A stretch of 64,000 bases of DNA from Nostoc punctiforme NIES-2108 (GCA_003326195.1 LXQE01000150.1:1-64000); one strand, 5' to 3'. Numbered from the stretch's first letter, positions 52,015 through 60,867 are shown. The notes: generated by a model from the letters alone, not told the origin. Program-made: numbers and translations.

Positions 52015-52572
52015 CTAGATTTCAGTCGGCCAATTATCCTCCAGGTATAGTTTAATCAAACCTGCGTGTGATAAAGGGCGTGACAAGTTGTTTATGTCAT
52101 AGTTAGTTTCGTAATCTAGTAAAACGACAGTTGTATGTGCTACAAGTTCTTTTAATTTGTAGATTAAGTCTTGAACACGGTTCTCTAGTACCCATCGATA
52201 GGAAGGTAAGTATATTTGCCGTCGCGCTTCTTGGTAGGACAGTAGTTTATCACCTGTTAAACCAATACGATGACCCAATACTTTGCCATACTTCCGTGCT
52301 GAACGCTTGATACCTTTCATCTCAGAAATTAAAAATTTGCTAGGGTCTATGTTTGAGGTTTCAAAAACTTTTAAACCTTGCCAAATACCTTCCACCGTCA
52401 TGCTAAATTGTCCTGGTGAGAAGGGAATAGGTATTCCTGCGTGAGGATAAAAAGGACTAAAGCGAATCCAAGGTTCAGAACCACGGGAAGTCACATCAAT
52501 AATAACTGCATTAGGATAAACTTTTGCCAAATTTTCAACAGAGACACGGCGATTTTTGATGATTAATGGCAT
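52015..52572 (-). CDS. Candidate immunity protein, DUF6939-like, with NADAR-type motif spacing
   Basis: A 185-residue soluble protein, last of the toxin operon, 3 bp after the preceding stop. RFSPFYPHAGIPIPFSPGQF (37-56) then SMTVEGIWQGLKVFE (57-71) resemble the start of NADAR proteins. There F-S-x-F is followed by I-P-[IV] and E-x3-Q-x2-K, here E61, Q65 and K68. NADAR proteins hydrolyse ADP-ribose from modified guanine bases. After this come GKVLGHRIGLTGDKLLSYQEA and QIYLPSYRWVLE, blocks shared by a widespread family probably named DUF6939. The link to NADAR is my inference from motif spacing. The neighbouring toxin candidate ends in an ADP-ribosyltransferase signature, which makes a de-ADP-ribosylating immunity role plausible. 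Confidence 0.7.
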   Translation of the reverse strand: MPLIIKNRRVSVENLAKVYPNAVIIDVTSRGSEPWIRFSPFYPHAGIPIPFSPGQFSMTVEGIWQGLKVFETSNIDPSKFLISEMKGIKRSARKYGKVLGHRIGLTGDKLLSYQEARRQIYLPSYRWVLENRVQDLIYKLKELVAHTTVVLLDYETNYDINNLSRPLSHAGLIKLYLEDNWPTEI

Positions 52573-52575
52573 ATC

Positions 52576-53379
52576 TCAAACAGCCGATACTTTTGAAGAT
52601 TCTGGTAAATAAAAGATGTTGGGAAACATTGGTGAAGGTTCAGATATAGCTAGACCCGCTTCCAAAAAGCTATATTGCTCAGGAGTTATGGAAATGGGTG
52701 TAAAGCCATAATGACGAGCTAAAGCCGCGACTGCACAGACGGGTGTTTCAAAGTCTGGATAACTACGGGGATGAAAATTCATCCACTCATCTTCATCTTC
52801 TGCCATCCAAAAATTTGCAATCTCCTTCAAAGCTTCTTCTGTCTGACTATCGTCTTGGACTGGGATACTTTGAGCAAGCTGTAGCCAAGCATTATCTTCT
52901 TCATTACTTGTACTTTCTGGTAGATTAGCAGCAGTAAAATTCCCTTTGACCAACATCCAGAAAACCTGCTCTGATATTTGCTGACTCTTTACAGGTGTTG
53001 CTGGGAGGCTTTGGATAAAATCCCACTCTCCCCCAAGAGCTGCATATTGAGCGGCTTGGATCATTTGACCTTGAAGAAACATTCCGAATGCTGTTAAAGA
53101 AGACCAATGCCGCCACACAGTATGCTCGGCTCCAACTGCGTACAATAATGAAGTAATTTCTAATATCAACTCTGTGATCGATTTTGTAGCCTTCTCCCAG
53201 GTTAAGTTTTCTTCACTAATCAAACTCTTAACAGTATTCAAATCTCTTTGAATATAGTGAATGACATCAGTTGCATATTCAGAAACGCCAATCCGACGTT
53301 CTGATACTGACAATAAGGTAATTTTTTCAACCTCTTGTGCTACAAATTCACAAAAATCTTGATGGCTTAAGATTCCCAT
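52576..53379 (-). CDS. Hypothetical protein coupled to the DUF4157 toxin (candidate immunity or adaptor)
   Basis: A 267-residue soluble protein whose start lies inside the toxin gene, overlapping its last 13 bases. Translation is therefore probably coupled. The first 130 residues are alpha-helical (CEFVAQEVEKITLLSVSERRIG, WEKATKSITELILEI), with a Trp-rich stretch HTVWRHWSSL. The last 130 contain an acidic segment (EEDNAWLQLAQSI, AEDEDEWMNFHP). No catalytic motif or membrane segment is visible, and I do not recognise the family. Position directly after the toxin's ART domain and before the NADAR-like gene suggests immunity or loading function. Confidence 0.75.
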   Translation of the reverse strand: MGILSHQDFCEFVAQEVEKITLLSVSERRIGVSEYATDVIHYIQRDLNTVKSLISEENLTWEKATKSITELILEITSLLYAVGAEHTVWRHWSSLTAFGMFLQGQMIQAAQYAALGGEWDFIQSLPATPVKSQQISEQVFWMLVKGNFTAANLPESTSNEEDNAWLQLAQSIPVQDDSQTEEALKEIANFWMAEDEDEWMNFHPRSYPDFETPVCAVAALARHYGFTPISITPEQYSFLEAGLAISEPSPMFPNIFYLPESSKVSAV

Positions 53380-56300
53380 TCGCGTAATCCACCTTGACTT
53401 TGAGCTTTTTGGCGTGCGGTTTGGTTTGCTCTGGCTCCCAATCTTTGAGGACCTTCACTCATTTGAGCATCATCTTGAGCAACAAGGTTTTCTCCTGGGA
53501 CACTACCAGTAAATGCTACCTCAGCTTCGTTGAGGATTCTAGTTTTAATGTTAACCTTACCCTGGTTTTGTAAATCTTGGATATTGATTGCTTTTTGGTC
53601 TACCAGTTCTTTAGCTGTAAACAGATATATAAATAGCCTACCAACAATATCTCCCGTAGTGCGTTGATTTTCTTTTAATGTTCCTTTTTCTCCAAAAGCA
53701 TATCTAGCTGCGTGTTCTGCATTTTTCGAGGTAGATATAATCGGTGTACTAATGAATTCTAAGTCTTTGTATTGACCTTTTTCTGCCTTTTTAAGTTCTG
53801 CTTCAAAAATTTTCTGTCTATTAACATAGTCTTGAATCATAGCCAAGAATAAATTATCAAATATGTGCTTTTTATCTCCCCACCACTGTCGAATGCTATT
53901 GGCATCTTTTGTAGTTTCTACTTTCTCACGTACAAGTTGTGCTGCTGTTTCTAGTTCAGATTTACTAACATCAGAACCATCCGGTTTTTTGCTCCCTGCT
54001 ATTTCACGAGCTGCTGCACTGAAAGTAGGTTCGCCTACTAGTTTTTTCTCTAATTGGGCATTATAATCTTCTTGATTCCAATTCTTATTGAAATGAATTC
54101 CTCTATATAAAGCAAACGCACCTTTTGGTTCATCAGTTTCATCCAATTTGCGTTTCTTTGTATCGCCTTCAGGATTAATCTTAACTTTGATGTAATAAGC
54201 GCCTTCTTTGTCTTTTTTCAGCTTGGCTGATTTGAGTCCATATTTTGATTCTAGTTGTGGGAGTTTTGCCTTAATGGTATCAGGGGTAGCTCTCTGCTGG
54301 TTGAGAATCTGTTCAGCATCGGTGACAGCTTGAGCAACAATCGTCTGCTTTTGCTTGTCAGTCTGCTCATTAGCTTTGCCATTTTTGGCTTGCTTCCCTT
54401 TCTGTTTATCTTTACCAAACCCAAACTTATCCTTGACTTTATTGCCAAACTTATCAAACTTATCCTTAACGGATTTTTTCTTATTCTCAACCCATTGCTG
54501 ACCAGCTTCCTTCTTATCCTCAACCCATTGCTTACCGACTTTATATTTTTCCTTCGCCGAATCTTTCAGTTCTCCAGCCTTCTTACCAAACTTGCTATTC
54601 TTAACTTTGTTACCAACTTTCTTAAACGCCTTCGCACCTCTATCAATTACCCAATCAACTGCTTTTTCCATCGGTTTCCGCAGCTTCTGGAAGATTGCCT
54701 GAATCTTGCCAGCAATTCCATCTAAGCCCAAAAGACTTGCTAGGAAACTGATGACGACTGGTAAAGATTTGGCTAGGGCATTTTCAACGCCCTTGATTGC
54801 TTGATCGATCGCACCACTAGCGATCGCACCAATCGCATCCAGTATCGCATTAATTAAATCGGCAATCTGCTGGGCACGTTCAATAAAGAATTTGACAATC
54901 TCATAAATCGCCTTAGCAGCTTTGATGAATGCTGAAGCCGGGGTCAACAGGCTGAGAATCCACTCAATTCCTGCTGTAATCACTTTTTCAATAATAAAAT
55001 TCTTGATGGGTTCGATTACCAAAGCGTTGAGGTCGCCCATCTTCTCTTGGACAAACTGCCACATCCCAGCCACACCCTCACTGGCTAAGACTTGAAATAC
55101 ATCAACAGTTTGTTCCAATCGGCTGACCTTTTCTTCACCTAATCGTTTCACAGCTTGACCACGAATTGCTTCATAGGTGAAGCCTAAAAGCTGCATTGCT
55201 AGGCTAAAGATCCCTTTGAGGTCGAAGTTTTCTGGCATTTGAATACCAGTTTCTGCCATTGTGCCTGTCAGCCAACCGATTAATCCTTGCTGGAGGTGCT
55301 TCCCGATATTATTCATGAAGTTGAGGAAGCCTTGTTTCACCGCCTGGATCAAATTAGTCAAGAAACCAATCGGGTCTTTGAGGATTTGCCCAACTACGCC
55401 AGCAACTCGCGCTAGCACTTGCAAAAGCATTTTGGTCAGTTCAATGATCGTCTTGATGACTCCCACGATGAAGTCGAAAGCTTTTTGAATAAAACCTTTA
55501 TTTGCTGCCTTCATCTCTTCAATGCGGGCATCAACAGCTTCCAAATTCTCCTGATATTTCTGTGCTAGGGTGTCAATTAGCTCATCTTGCTTATCGTCAA
55601 CACTTTGTTGCAATTCTTCAAATTTGCTGTCAATGTCTGCGGCTGCTTGTTGACCGACTCCTTTTAAGTCTTGCGGTAGTTGGTTAACATAATTCTGAAT
55701 CTCCTGCTTACCACTAGCAATTTCTGCTTTGGCTTGGGTCAGTCCTTTACTGATAATGGCGACAACTTTGTTAATGACACCATCCATCTGATTAATGTAA
55801 AGCTGCCGTCCCTCTTGATAGAAAGCGTTCACCTCTGAGGGCATACCAAACAATTTGTCTCCCAGCCATTTTGCTGGCCCAAAAAAGCCACTGTAGCGAT
55901 CGCTCTTATAATCGTCCATTCGCTTGCCAACGTAATCCTCGAAGGCTTTTTTGGCATCAGCAGCACCAGCATCAAAGGCTTGTATAACTTGCCCGTCTAG
56001 TTCACCAAGGGTTTTCTCAACTTTGCCTTTGGTCTTGTCATAAATCTTATTAATATCACCAGCAACTTTTGCCCGTGCTTGCTCATCCTTGCTCTTGGCT
56101 CCAATCTGCTGCTCCCCTACCTGACCCAAGTTTTGGGTACGGATACCGTGCATTGCTTGCAAATGTTGCTGGGCTGTAGCTTCTGCCGTAGCTTGAGCGG
56201 TTGCGAGTATCCCTTGCTCTTGCTGGCGATATTGTGGCGGCGCTTCTTGTGCATTGGTTTGAGCGTCTTTCTTGGCTGCGAGTGCCCCTTGAAACTCCGG

Positions 56301-58643
56301 TTCATTGGAGTTTGCCAATTGCTCCTCGGTAATATCCGCCTCTTTCATCTGCTGGTCAAGTTTTTTACTGTCATCTTGCAGTGGTGCCTCGACTTCACCT
56401 TGTCCTTTAGATTTGGGTGCAGCTTTATCTGCATCAACGCCTGTTGGCGTTGTCCCTAGCTCATTCTTTGGCAGTGGTGTTACTTGTTTAGCCTCAATCC
56501 CACTAGCATCAGGTTTTTCTTTGGTTTTCTCTTCTAACTGACCCTGAGAGCTTTTCTGTTCTTCTTTAACCTGACCACTCAAATCGCCTTTCACAGAGTC
56601 AAGTTTGTTGTTATTTTTAAAGTTGTCTGCCTCTTCCAAGTTCTTGGGAGCCATATCAGCAATGCGCTCCATCAATTTGGCTTTGAAGGCGGCAGCGTCA
56701 AATCCTGGTGTTGGGGCTTGTTGCATCTCCCCAACTTGATTGGCTTGCGCTTTGCTGTCTACTTCATTCCCTGGGGGTTGGGCTGCCGCTTGAGCTTCTT
56801 GGGCTTTGCTATTGGCAGGTGAGTGTTTTTTCTCAAGTCCTGCAACCTCTTTTGTTGTGCCGACTACCGCTTTAAATGCTGGGTCATTTTCAGGGGAAGT
56901 GGGAGCCTTTTTACCATCAACTGCTGCATCAGGTAATTTTACTGTGGTGCTGGCTACATTTGCTCCTGGTAATGCTGCGATCGCTTTCCCTGCGTTTCCT
57001 CCAGATAAATCTGCGGCTCCCTTACCTACATCTGCTCCTTTGCTTTGAGCTTGCTGTTGAGAATCGACCTTTTCTGTATTAACTTTGGTATCTTTTGACT
57101 CAGGCTCTTTTGGTTGATTCCCCCCAACCTCAACCTGTTTCTGAGTTACTACTGCACCAACCTTTTTTGTCGGAGGTGGATCTGTTGCCACGTTCCCACC
57201 ATCATCTGGGGGTGTGGGGATAGCTTGGTGTTTTTCTGTCGTAGCCTGCTTTTGTTGTTCGCCGTTTTCCGTATCAGTTTTGGATTCTAAATTTTTTTGG
57301 TTATCTTCGTCACTTGGTTTTTGGAAATTCTCCCGCAGTTGGATAGCTAGCCCATGCCCCGCAGAGGTTGTCGGCAGTTTTGTCTGAAGTTTATTTTCTT
57401 TTGGTGCTACATAAAGAGATTTCGGCTGCACTGCACTGCCATTCTGCTGGACAACGTGCGTCAACTCATGAGCCAGTAATTCCTTGCCTGCATCACTTCC
57501 AGGAGAATATTCGCCTTGACGGAAGAACACATCTTGCCCTGTGGTAAAAGCACGAGCTTGTATAGATTCATTTAAGCGATTAGATTGAGCATCAGTATGA
57601 ACCCGGACACCGCCAAAATCAGCCCTAAATGCTTGCTCCATTGGGTGCTTAATATCATCTGCAAGCGGCTGCCCATTTCCACGTGCTTGTTGGATAGAAG
57701 TTTCTAGCTCAGATGTTGCTGCTGTTCTTCCTCCACCCTGACGCTGCACCAAAGGAGTAATGGAATCCGCCAGGGATTTCATTTGTAATTGGTCTTCTTC
57801 CTCTGATAATGCCTCCCGTTGGATAGACTGCACAGGTTCGCTCATCCTCTGCATCACCAACTGAGCGACGCTATCAGCCTCCTGTTCATAAATGTCTCCA
57901 GGCTCGTTAACTGTCAGTTTTGTTTGTGGACGCCGCAGTGATATTCGACTAATGTCATGTCCAAGTGGTTTGCTTGGGGATTTTACCTCATTCACTATCT
58001 GGGATAAAGTACCAAGCGGCTTCATTTGCAATTCTTCCTCTGGTAGTTCCTCCCGTTGCAGCGAGGGAGTCTCTCCCCAAGATTTCATTTGTACTTTTTC
58101 TTCCTCTAGCAGTTCCTCGCGCTGAATACTGCCCTCTGGTTTCATTTGCAATTCATCTTCATCATCAGGTAATTCTTCTCGCTGAAGTTGCTCACTCTGT
58201 GGCTGATGAATTTTTTGCATCACCTGACGCGCCGTTTGGTCAGCTTCTTGCTCGTACTTATCTCCAGGTTCCCCAATCGTCAGTTTTGCCTGAATTGGTG
58301 TTGATGTATCTGGTCTTCTGACTGGAATATTGGCAAAGCTATGACCAAATCGAGTTGCTTTTTCCAGTCGAGAATTCAACGACCGCTCCATCTTGGCTTG
58401 CAATACAGTCAGCCGTTCTTGTCCCTCTGGCGTAATCGTCCGATGCTTGGCTTGTAATTCCAATCCAGTTACTTCCATCTTTTCTTCTGCAAAAGCTTCA
58501 TTCTCTACGTCCGTTTGTGTCACGGGCGTAGAGAATGAAGCTTTTTGAGTTTGGCCACCAAACGGTCTATAGGCCAATTGAGGAGTTTGTTCTGGTGCTT
58601 GAAAATTAGAAAAGCTGGATGAAGGACTTTTAAGGGATTTCAT
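53367..58643 (-). CDS. Giant DUF4157 (eCIS-core) protein with C-terminal ADP-ribosyltransferase-like toxin domain
   Basis: 1758 residues, no signal peptide. N terminus: two copies of an L-T-x2-E-P-G-D-x-Y-E-Q-E-A-D module (121-143, 243-265) and four acidic QREEL-x-EEE-LQMK modules between 153 and 289. DUF4157 domain at about 328-402 with HELTH (392-396), a zinc-metalloprotease-like motif. A long Gln/Lys/Pro/Ala-rich stretch (410-850) leads into coiled coils and a hydrophobic helical region (about 1030-1350; for example FDFIVGVIKTIIELTKMLLQ). A Lys-rich amphipathic stretch (GKKAGELKDSAKEKYKVG) and the C-terminal domain follow. The last 250 residues hold R1514 in ALYRGI, S-T-S at 1637-1639 in PIISTSKNAEHA, and E-A-E at 1706-1708 in NEAEVAF. 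This is the R-S-E signature of arginine-type ADP-ribosyltransferases. DUF4157 proteins accompany extracellular contractile injection systems as effectors; no structural genes are here, so the delivery route is unknown. Confidence 0.88.
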   Translation of the reverse strand: MKSLKSPSSSFSNFQAPEQTPQLAYRPFGGQTQKASFSTPVTQTDVENEAFAEEKMEVTGLELQAKHRTITPEGQERLTVLQAKMERSLNSRLEKATRFGHSFANIPVRRPDTSTPIQAKLTIGEPGDKYEQEADQTARQVMQKIHQPQSEQLQREELPDDEDELQMKPEGSIQREELLEEEKVQMKSWGETPSLQREELPEEELQMKPLGTLSQIVNEVKSPSKPLGHDISRISLRRPQTKLTVNEPGDIYEQEADSVAQLVMQRMSEPVQSIQREALSEEEDQLQMKSLADSITPLVQRQGGGRTAATSELETSIQQARGNGQPLADDIKHPMEQAFRADFGGVRVHTDAQSNRLNESIQARAFTTGQDVFFRQGEYSPGSDAGKELLAHELTHVVQQNGSAVQPKSLYVAPKENKLQTKLPTTSAGHGLAIQLRENFQKPSDEDNQKNLESKTDTENGEQQKQATTEKHQAIPTPPDDGGNVATDPPPTKKVGAVVTQKQVEVGGNQPKEPESKDTKVNTEKVDSQQQAQSKGADVGKGAADLSGGNAGKAIAALPGANVASTTVKLPDAAVDGKKAPTSPENDPAFKAVVGTTKEVAGLEKKHSPANSKAQEAQAAAQPPGNEVDSKAQANQVGEMQQAPTPGFDAAAFKAKLMERIADMAPKNLEEADNFKNNNKLDSVKGDLSGQVKEEQKSSQGQLEEKTKEKPDASGIEAKQVTPLPKNELGTTPTGVDADKAAPKSKGQGEVEAPLQDDSKKLDQQMKEADITEEQLANSNEPEFQGALAAKKDAQTNAQEAPPQYRQQEQGILATAQATAEATAQQHLQAMHGIRTQNLGQVGEQQIGAKSKDEQARAKVAGDINKIYDKTKGKVEKTLGELDGQVIQAFDAGAADAKKAFEDYVGKRMDDYKSDRYSGFFGPAKWLGDKLFGMPSEVNAFYQEGRQLYINQMDGVINKVVAIISKGLTQAKAEIASGKQEIQNYVNQLPQDLKGVGQQAAADIDSKFEELQQSVDDKQDELIDTLAQKYQENLEAVDARIEEMKAANKGFIQKAFDFIVGVIKTIIELTKMLLQVLARVAGVVGQILKDPIGFLTNLIQAVKQGFLNFMNNIGKHLQQGLIGWLTGTMAETGIQMPENFDLKGIFSLAMQLLGFTYEAIRGQAVKRLGEEKVSRLEQTVDVFQVLASEGVAGMWQFVQEKMGDLNALVIEPIKNFIIEKVITAGIEWILSLLTPASAFIKAAKAIYEIVKFFIERAQQIADLINAILDAIGAIASGAIDQAIKGVENALAKSLPVVISFLASLLGLDGIAGKIQAIFQKLRKPMEKAVDWVIDRGAKAFKKVGNKVKNSKFGKKAGELKDSAKEKYKVGKQWVEDKKEAGQQWVENKKKSVKDKFDKFGNKVKDKFGFGKDKQKGKQAKNGKANEQTDKQKQTIVAQAVTDAEQILNQQRATPDTIKAKLPQLESKYGLKSAKLKKDKEGAYYIKVKINPEGDTKKRKLDETDEPKGAFALYRGIHFNKNWNQEDYNAQLEKKLVGEPTFSAAAREIAGSKKPDGSDVSKSELETAAQLVREKVETTKDANSIRQWWGDKKHIFDNLFLAMIQDYVNRQKIFEAELKKAEKGQYKDLEFISTPIISTSKNAEHAARYAFGEKGTLKENQRTTGDIVGRLFIYLFTAKELVDQKAINIQDLQNQGKVNIKTRILNEAEVAFTGSVPGENLVAQDDAQMSEGPQRLGARANQTARQKAQSQGGLREWES

Positions 58644-58818
58644 CGGTTTTATTGCAACTATTGACGATTCAATTTGTCTAGGTGATTAGTTTTGACTATC
58701 TATTTACCCAAAATTGCAATTATCAAGATAATTTTAGAACGCTAATCAATTAGAAATAATTAAGATGTGTTGCCCCTGGAGATAAGTACTAGCTTGTAAA
58801 TAGTCTTATGTCGGACAA

Positions 58819-58844
58819 AGGGGAACACGCAGCCGTGTTCCCCT
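58819..58844. repeat. 11-bp perfect hairpin
   Basis: AGGGGAACACG pairs with CGTGTTCCCCT around CAGC. A second small hairpin (GAGGA/TCCTC) follows at 58851-58866. It may end the RTX transcript or be a dispersed repeat; no T-run. Confidence 0.7.
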
Positions 58845-58911
58845 AGCCACGAGGAAAAGTATCCTCGAATCTGTATTCTGAAATTAGTACTTTCTTAAGT
58901 TGGCAAAGTTT

Positions 58912-59001
58912 TTATGCAAAACTGACTCCTAGTGTATAAGAAAAATCAGGATTAAAACTGTTACCAGAGAAAGTTCCGCCATCTTCAGGCAAGATAACCC
59001 T
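58912..59001 (-). pseudogene. Short protein-like 3' remnant, possibly of a beta-barrel protein
   Basis: A 29-codon reading ending FNPDFSYTLGVSFA before TAA, bounded upstream by TGA. The alternating pattern with aromatic ends (Y-T-L-G-V-S-F) resembles the last strand of an outer-membrane beta-barrel. There is no start and no longer homologous frame, so it could be chance. Confidence 0.3.
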
Positions 59002-59049
59002 TCAGGGCTGGCAAGTGTATTATTTGTACTTTATCCAGTATTTTTCCGC

Positions 59050-60867
59050 TCATAGAAAAGTGAAGCTGTCACTATCAAGTGTCAGACCCACTACTCCCTG
59101 CACAATACCGATGATCTCATCTTGTTCTGCTCCCAGTTTGTCTAAGAATATTCGTGTGTTATTTCCAACAACTTGCAAGCGGTAATCCTGGGAAAATCCG
59201 TTGAGTTCAATTCGGTCTTGGCTAGAGTTGAAGTCAGTAATAAAAGCCAAGTCTCCAAAACCAGGATTCGTAGTATTGTTATCGTCGTAGAAAACATTTA
59301 CAGCATCCCCCAGGATAAATCTATCTGCCCCAGCCCCGCCAGTTAAGGTATCAGTTTCCCCTAATCCAGGTGGAAATGGACTACCAGGAAAAGTACCGAT
59401 TAGGATATCGTTTCCAGATCCCCCATTGAGTATTTCATTGCCCGGCCCACCTTGTAGGCTATCATTGCCGTCCTCACCATTGAGGATATCATCGCCATTA
59501 TTACCGTCTAGGGTATCATCGCCTGCTCTCGCATTTATAGTGTTATTAGAAGTATTACCAAAAAGAAAGTTGTTAAAACTGTTACCTATCCCGGTAATGT
59601 TGCCACCTTCTCTGAGCCTCAAGTTCTCCAGATTGGCTCCTAGTGTGTAGTTGACAGAAGACCGGACGTTATCTATGCCTGAATTCGCAGCCTCTGTAAT
59701 GGTATCAAGAGTAGTGTCAACAATGTAAGTATCGTCACCTGCTCCCCCATTCAAAGTATCAACACCTAAACCGCCATCAAGTGTGTCATTGCCATTATTA
59801 CCGGATAATCGGTTATTTTGGTTGTCACCAGCAATGCTGTCATTTCCATTTGTGCCGATGACATTATCAAAGTTGACTGCGGTAAATGACAATGTTCCTA
59901 AACCAGGAACGTTACTGGCAGCTAAACTTTGGGTTTGCAGGTTAACGGCGATAGATACCCCAGCCAAAGATTGGGATGCATCTATGGTATTGTTGGCAAC
60001 CTTAGAATTAGCAATAACCTTTTCGACTTTAAAGAGTAGGTCTTTTCCCAATCCTCCAGCTTTTTGAATAGTTCCGACACCTGACAAGGTAATGGTTTGA
60101 CCGAGTTGAGTGTAGTCTGCGGTATCAATGCCATCTCCACCATCAATGCTGTCGTTACCCTGACTACCTTTGAAGGTATCACTGCCTGCACCACCTTTTA
60201 AAGTGTCATTTCCTATACCCCCATCAAGTGTATCATTGCCATTATTACTGGATAATTGGTTATTTTGGTTGTCACCAGCAATGCTGTCATTTCCATTTGT
60301 GCCGATGACATTATCAAAGTTGACTGCGGTAAATGACAATGTTCCTAAACCAGGAACGTTACTGGCAGCCAAACTTTGGGTTTGCAGGTTAACGGCGATA
60401 GATACCCCAGCCAAAGATTGGGATGCATCTATGGTATTGTTGGCAACCTTAGAATTAGCAATAACCTTTTCGACTTTAAAGAGTAGGTCTTTTCCCAATC
60501 CTCCAGCTTTTTGAATAGTTCCGACACCTGACAAGGTAATGGTTTGACCGAGTTGAGTGTAGTCTGCGGTATCAATGCCATCTCCACCATCAATGCTGTC
60601 GTTACCCTGACTGCCTTTGAAGGTGTCACTGCCTGCACCACCTTTGAAAGTGTCATTTCCTGTGCCCCCATCAAGTGTATCATTGCCATCTCCACCGCTT
60701 AGACTGTCGTTTGCAGTCCCACCTGCGAGGGAATCGTTACCAGCCAAACCATTCAAGATATCGTTACCGGAGGTAGTATTGGCGTTACCACCACTAGCCC
60801 AACCAACTATGGTGTCATTTCCCGAACTCCCATTTATCGTGTCAGGATTTGTAGTACCGAAAGCCAT
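59050..60867 (-). CDS. RTX-type (hemolysin-type calcium-binding repeat) protein with large internal duplication
   Basis: A 605-residue acidic, Gly/Asn/Asp-rich protein made largely of nonapeptide GGxGxDxUx repeats (for example GGDGNDTLDGGTGNDTF), which bind calcium and form parallel beta-rolls outside the cell. No N-terminal signal is present, as expected for type I secretion by a C-terminal signal (ends LTLDSDSFTFL). Residues 61-209 and 210-358 are a nearly identical duplicated block, each with a non-RTX insert (TADYTQLGQTITLSGVG... SLAGVSIAVNLQTQSL). Blocks like GVSIAVNLQTQSL are typical of cyanobacterial RTX proteins. No enzyme domain seen; likely a surface or adhesion protein. No T1SS genes adjoin. 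Confidence 0.92.
   Translation of the reverse strand: MAFGTTNPDTINGSSGNDTIVGWASGGNANTTSGNDILNGLAGNDSLAGGTANDSLSGGDGNDTLDGGTGNDTFKGGAGSDTFKGSQGNDSIDGGDGIDTADYTQLGQTITLSGVGTIQKAGGLGKDLLFKVEKVIANSKVANNTIDASQSLAGVSIAVNLQTQSLAASNVPGLGTLSFTAVNFDNVIGTNGNDSIAGDNQNNQLSSNNGNDTLDGGIGNDTLKGGAGSDTFKGSQGNDSIDGGDGIDTADYTQLGQTITLSGVGTIQKAGGLGKDLLFKVEKVIANSKVANNTIDASQSLAGVSIAVNLQTQSLAASNVPGLGTLSFTAVNFDNVIGTNGNDSIAGDNQNNRLSGNNGNDTLDGGLGVDTLNGGAGDDTYIVDTTLDTITEAANSGIDNVRSSVNYTLGANLENLRLREGGNITGIGNSFNNFLFGNTSNNTINARAGDDTLDGNNGDDILNGEDGNDSLQGGPGNEILNGGSGNDILIGTFPGSPFPPGLGETDTLTGGAGADRFILGDAVNVFYDDNNTTNPGFGDLAFITDFNSSQDRIELNGFSQDYRLQVVGNNTRIFLDKLGAEQDEIIGIVQGVVGLTLDSDSFTFL
59794..60240 (-). repeat. Tandem 447-bp unit, copy 2 (residues 210-358)
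   Basis: Nearly identical to the adjacent unit, differing at only about four residues (T/I, F/L, Q/R, S/G). The 447-base length keeps the frame. Confidence 0.95.
60241..60687 (-). repeat. Tandem 447-bp unit, copy 1 (residues 61-209)
   Basis: Partner of the neighbouring unit. Synonymous positions are also largely conserved, so duplication or gene conversion is recent. Confidence 0.95.

Larger units (their letters stand above)
58644..59049. other. 406-bp intergenic region between the RTX gene and the toxin operon
   Basis: Holds the toxin operon promoter in its left part, a strong hairpin at 58819-58844, and a 29-codon protein-like remnant at 58912-59001. Otherwise AT-rich with no gene. Confidence 0.6.

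Noticed and set aside
54255..58321. Several leucine-, serine- or proline-rich plus-strand frames opposite the DUF4157 gene
   Set aside because: They mirror the biased Lys/Gln/Glu codons of the large protein; no ribosome site or known motif.
53367..58643. A complete contractile injection system in the window
   Set aside because: Only the DUF4157 effector type is present; no sheath, tube, baseplate or ATPase genes are seen.
60170..60514. Plus-strand frames identical to 59783-60067
   Set aside because: They are antisense shadows of the tandem RTX units.
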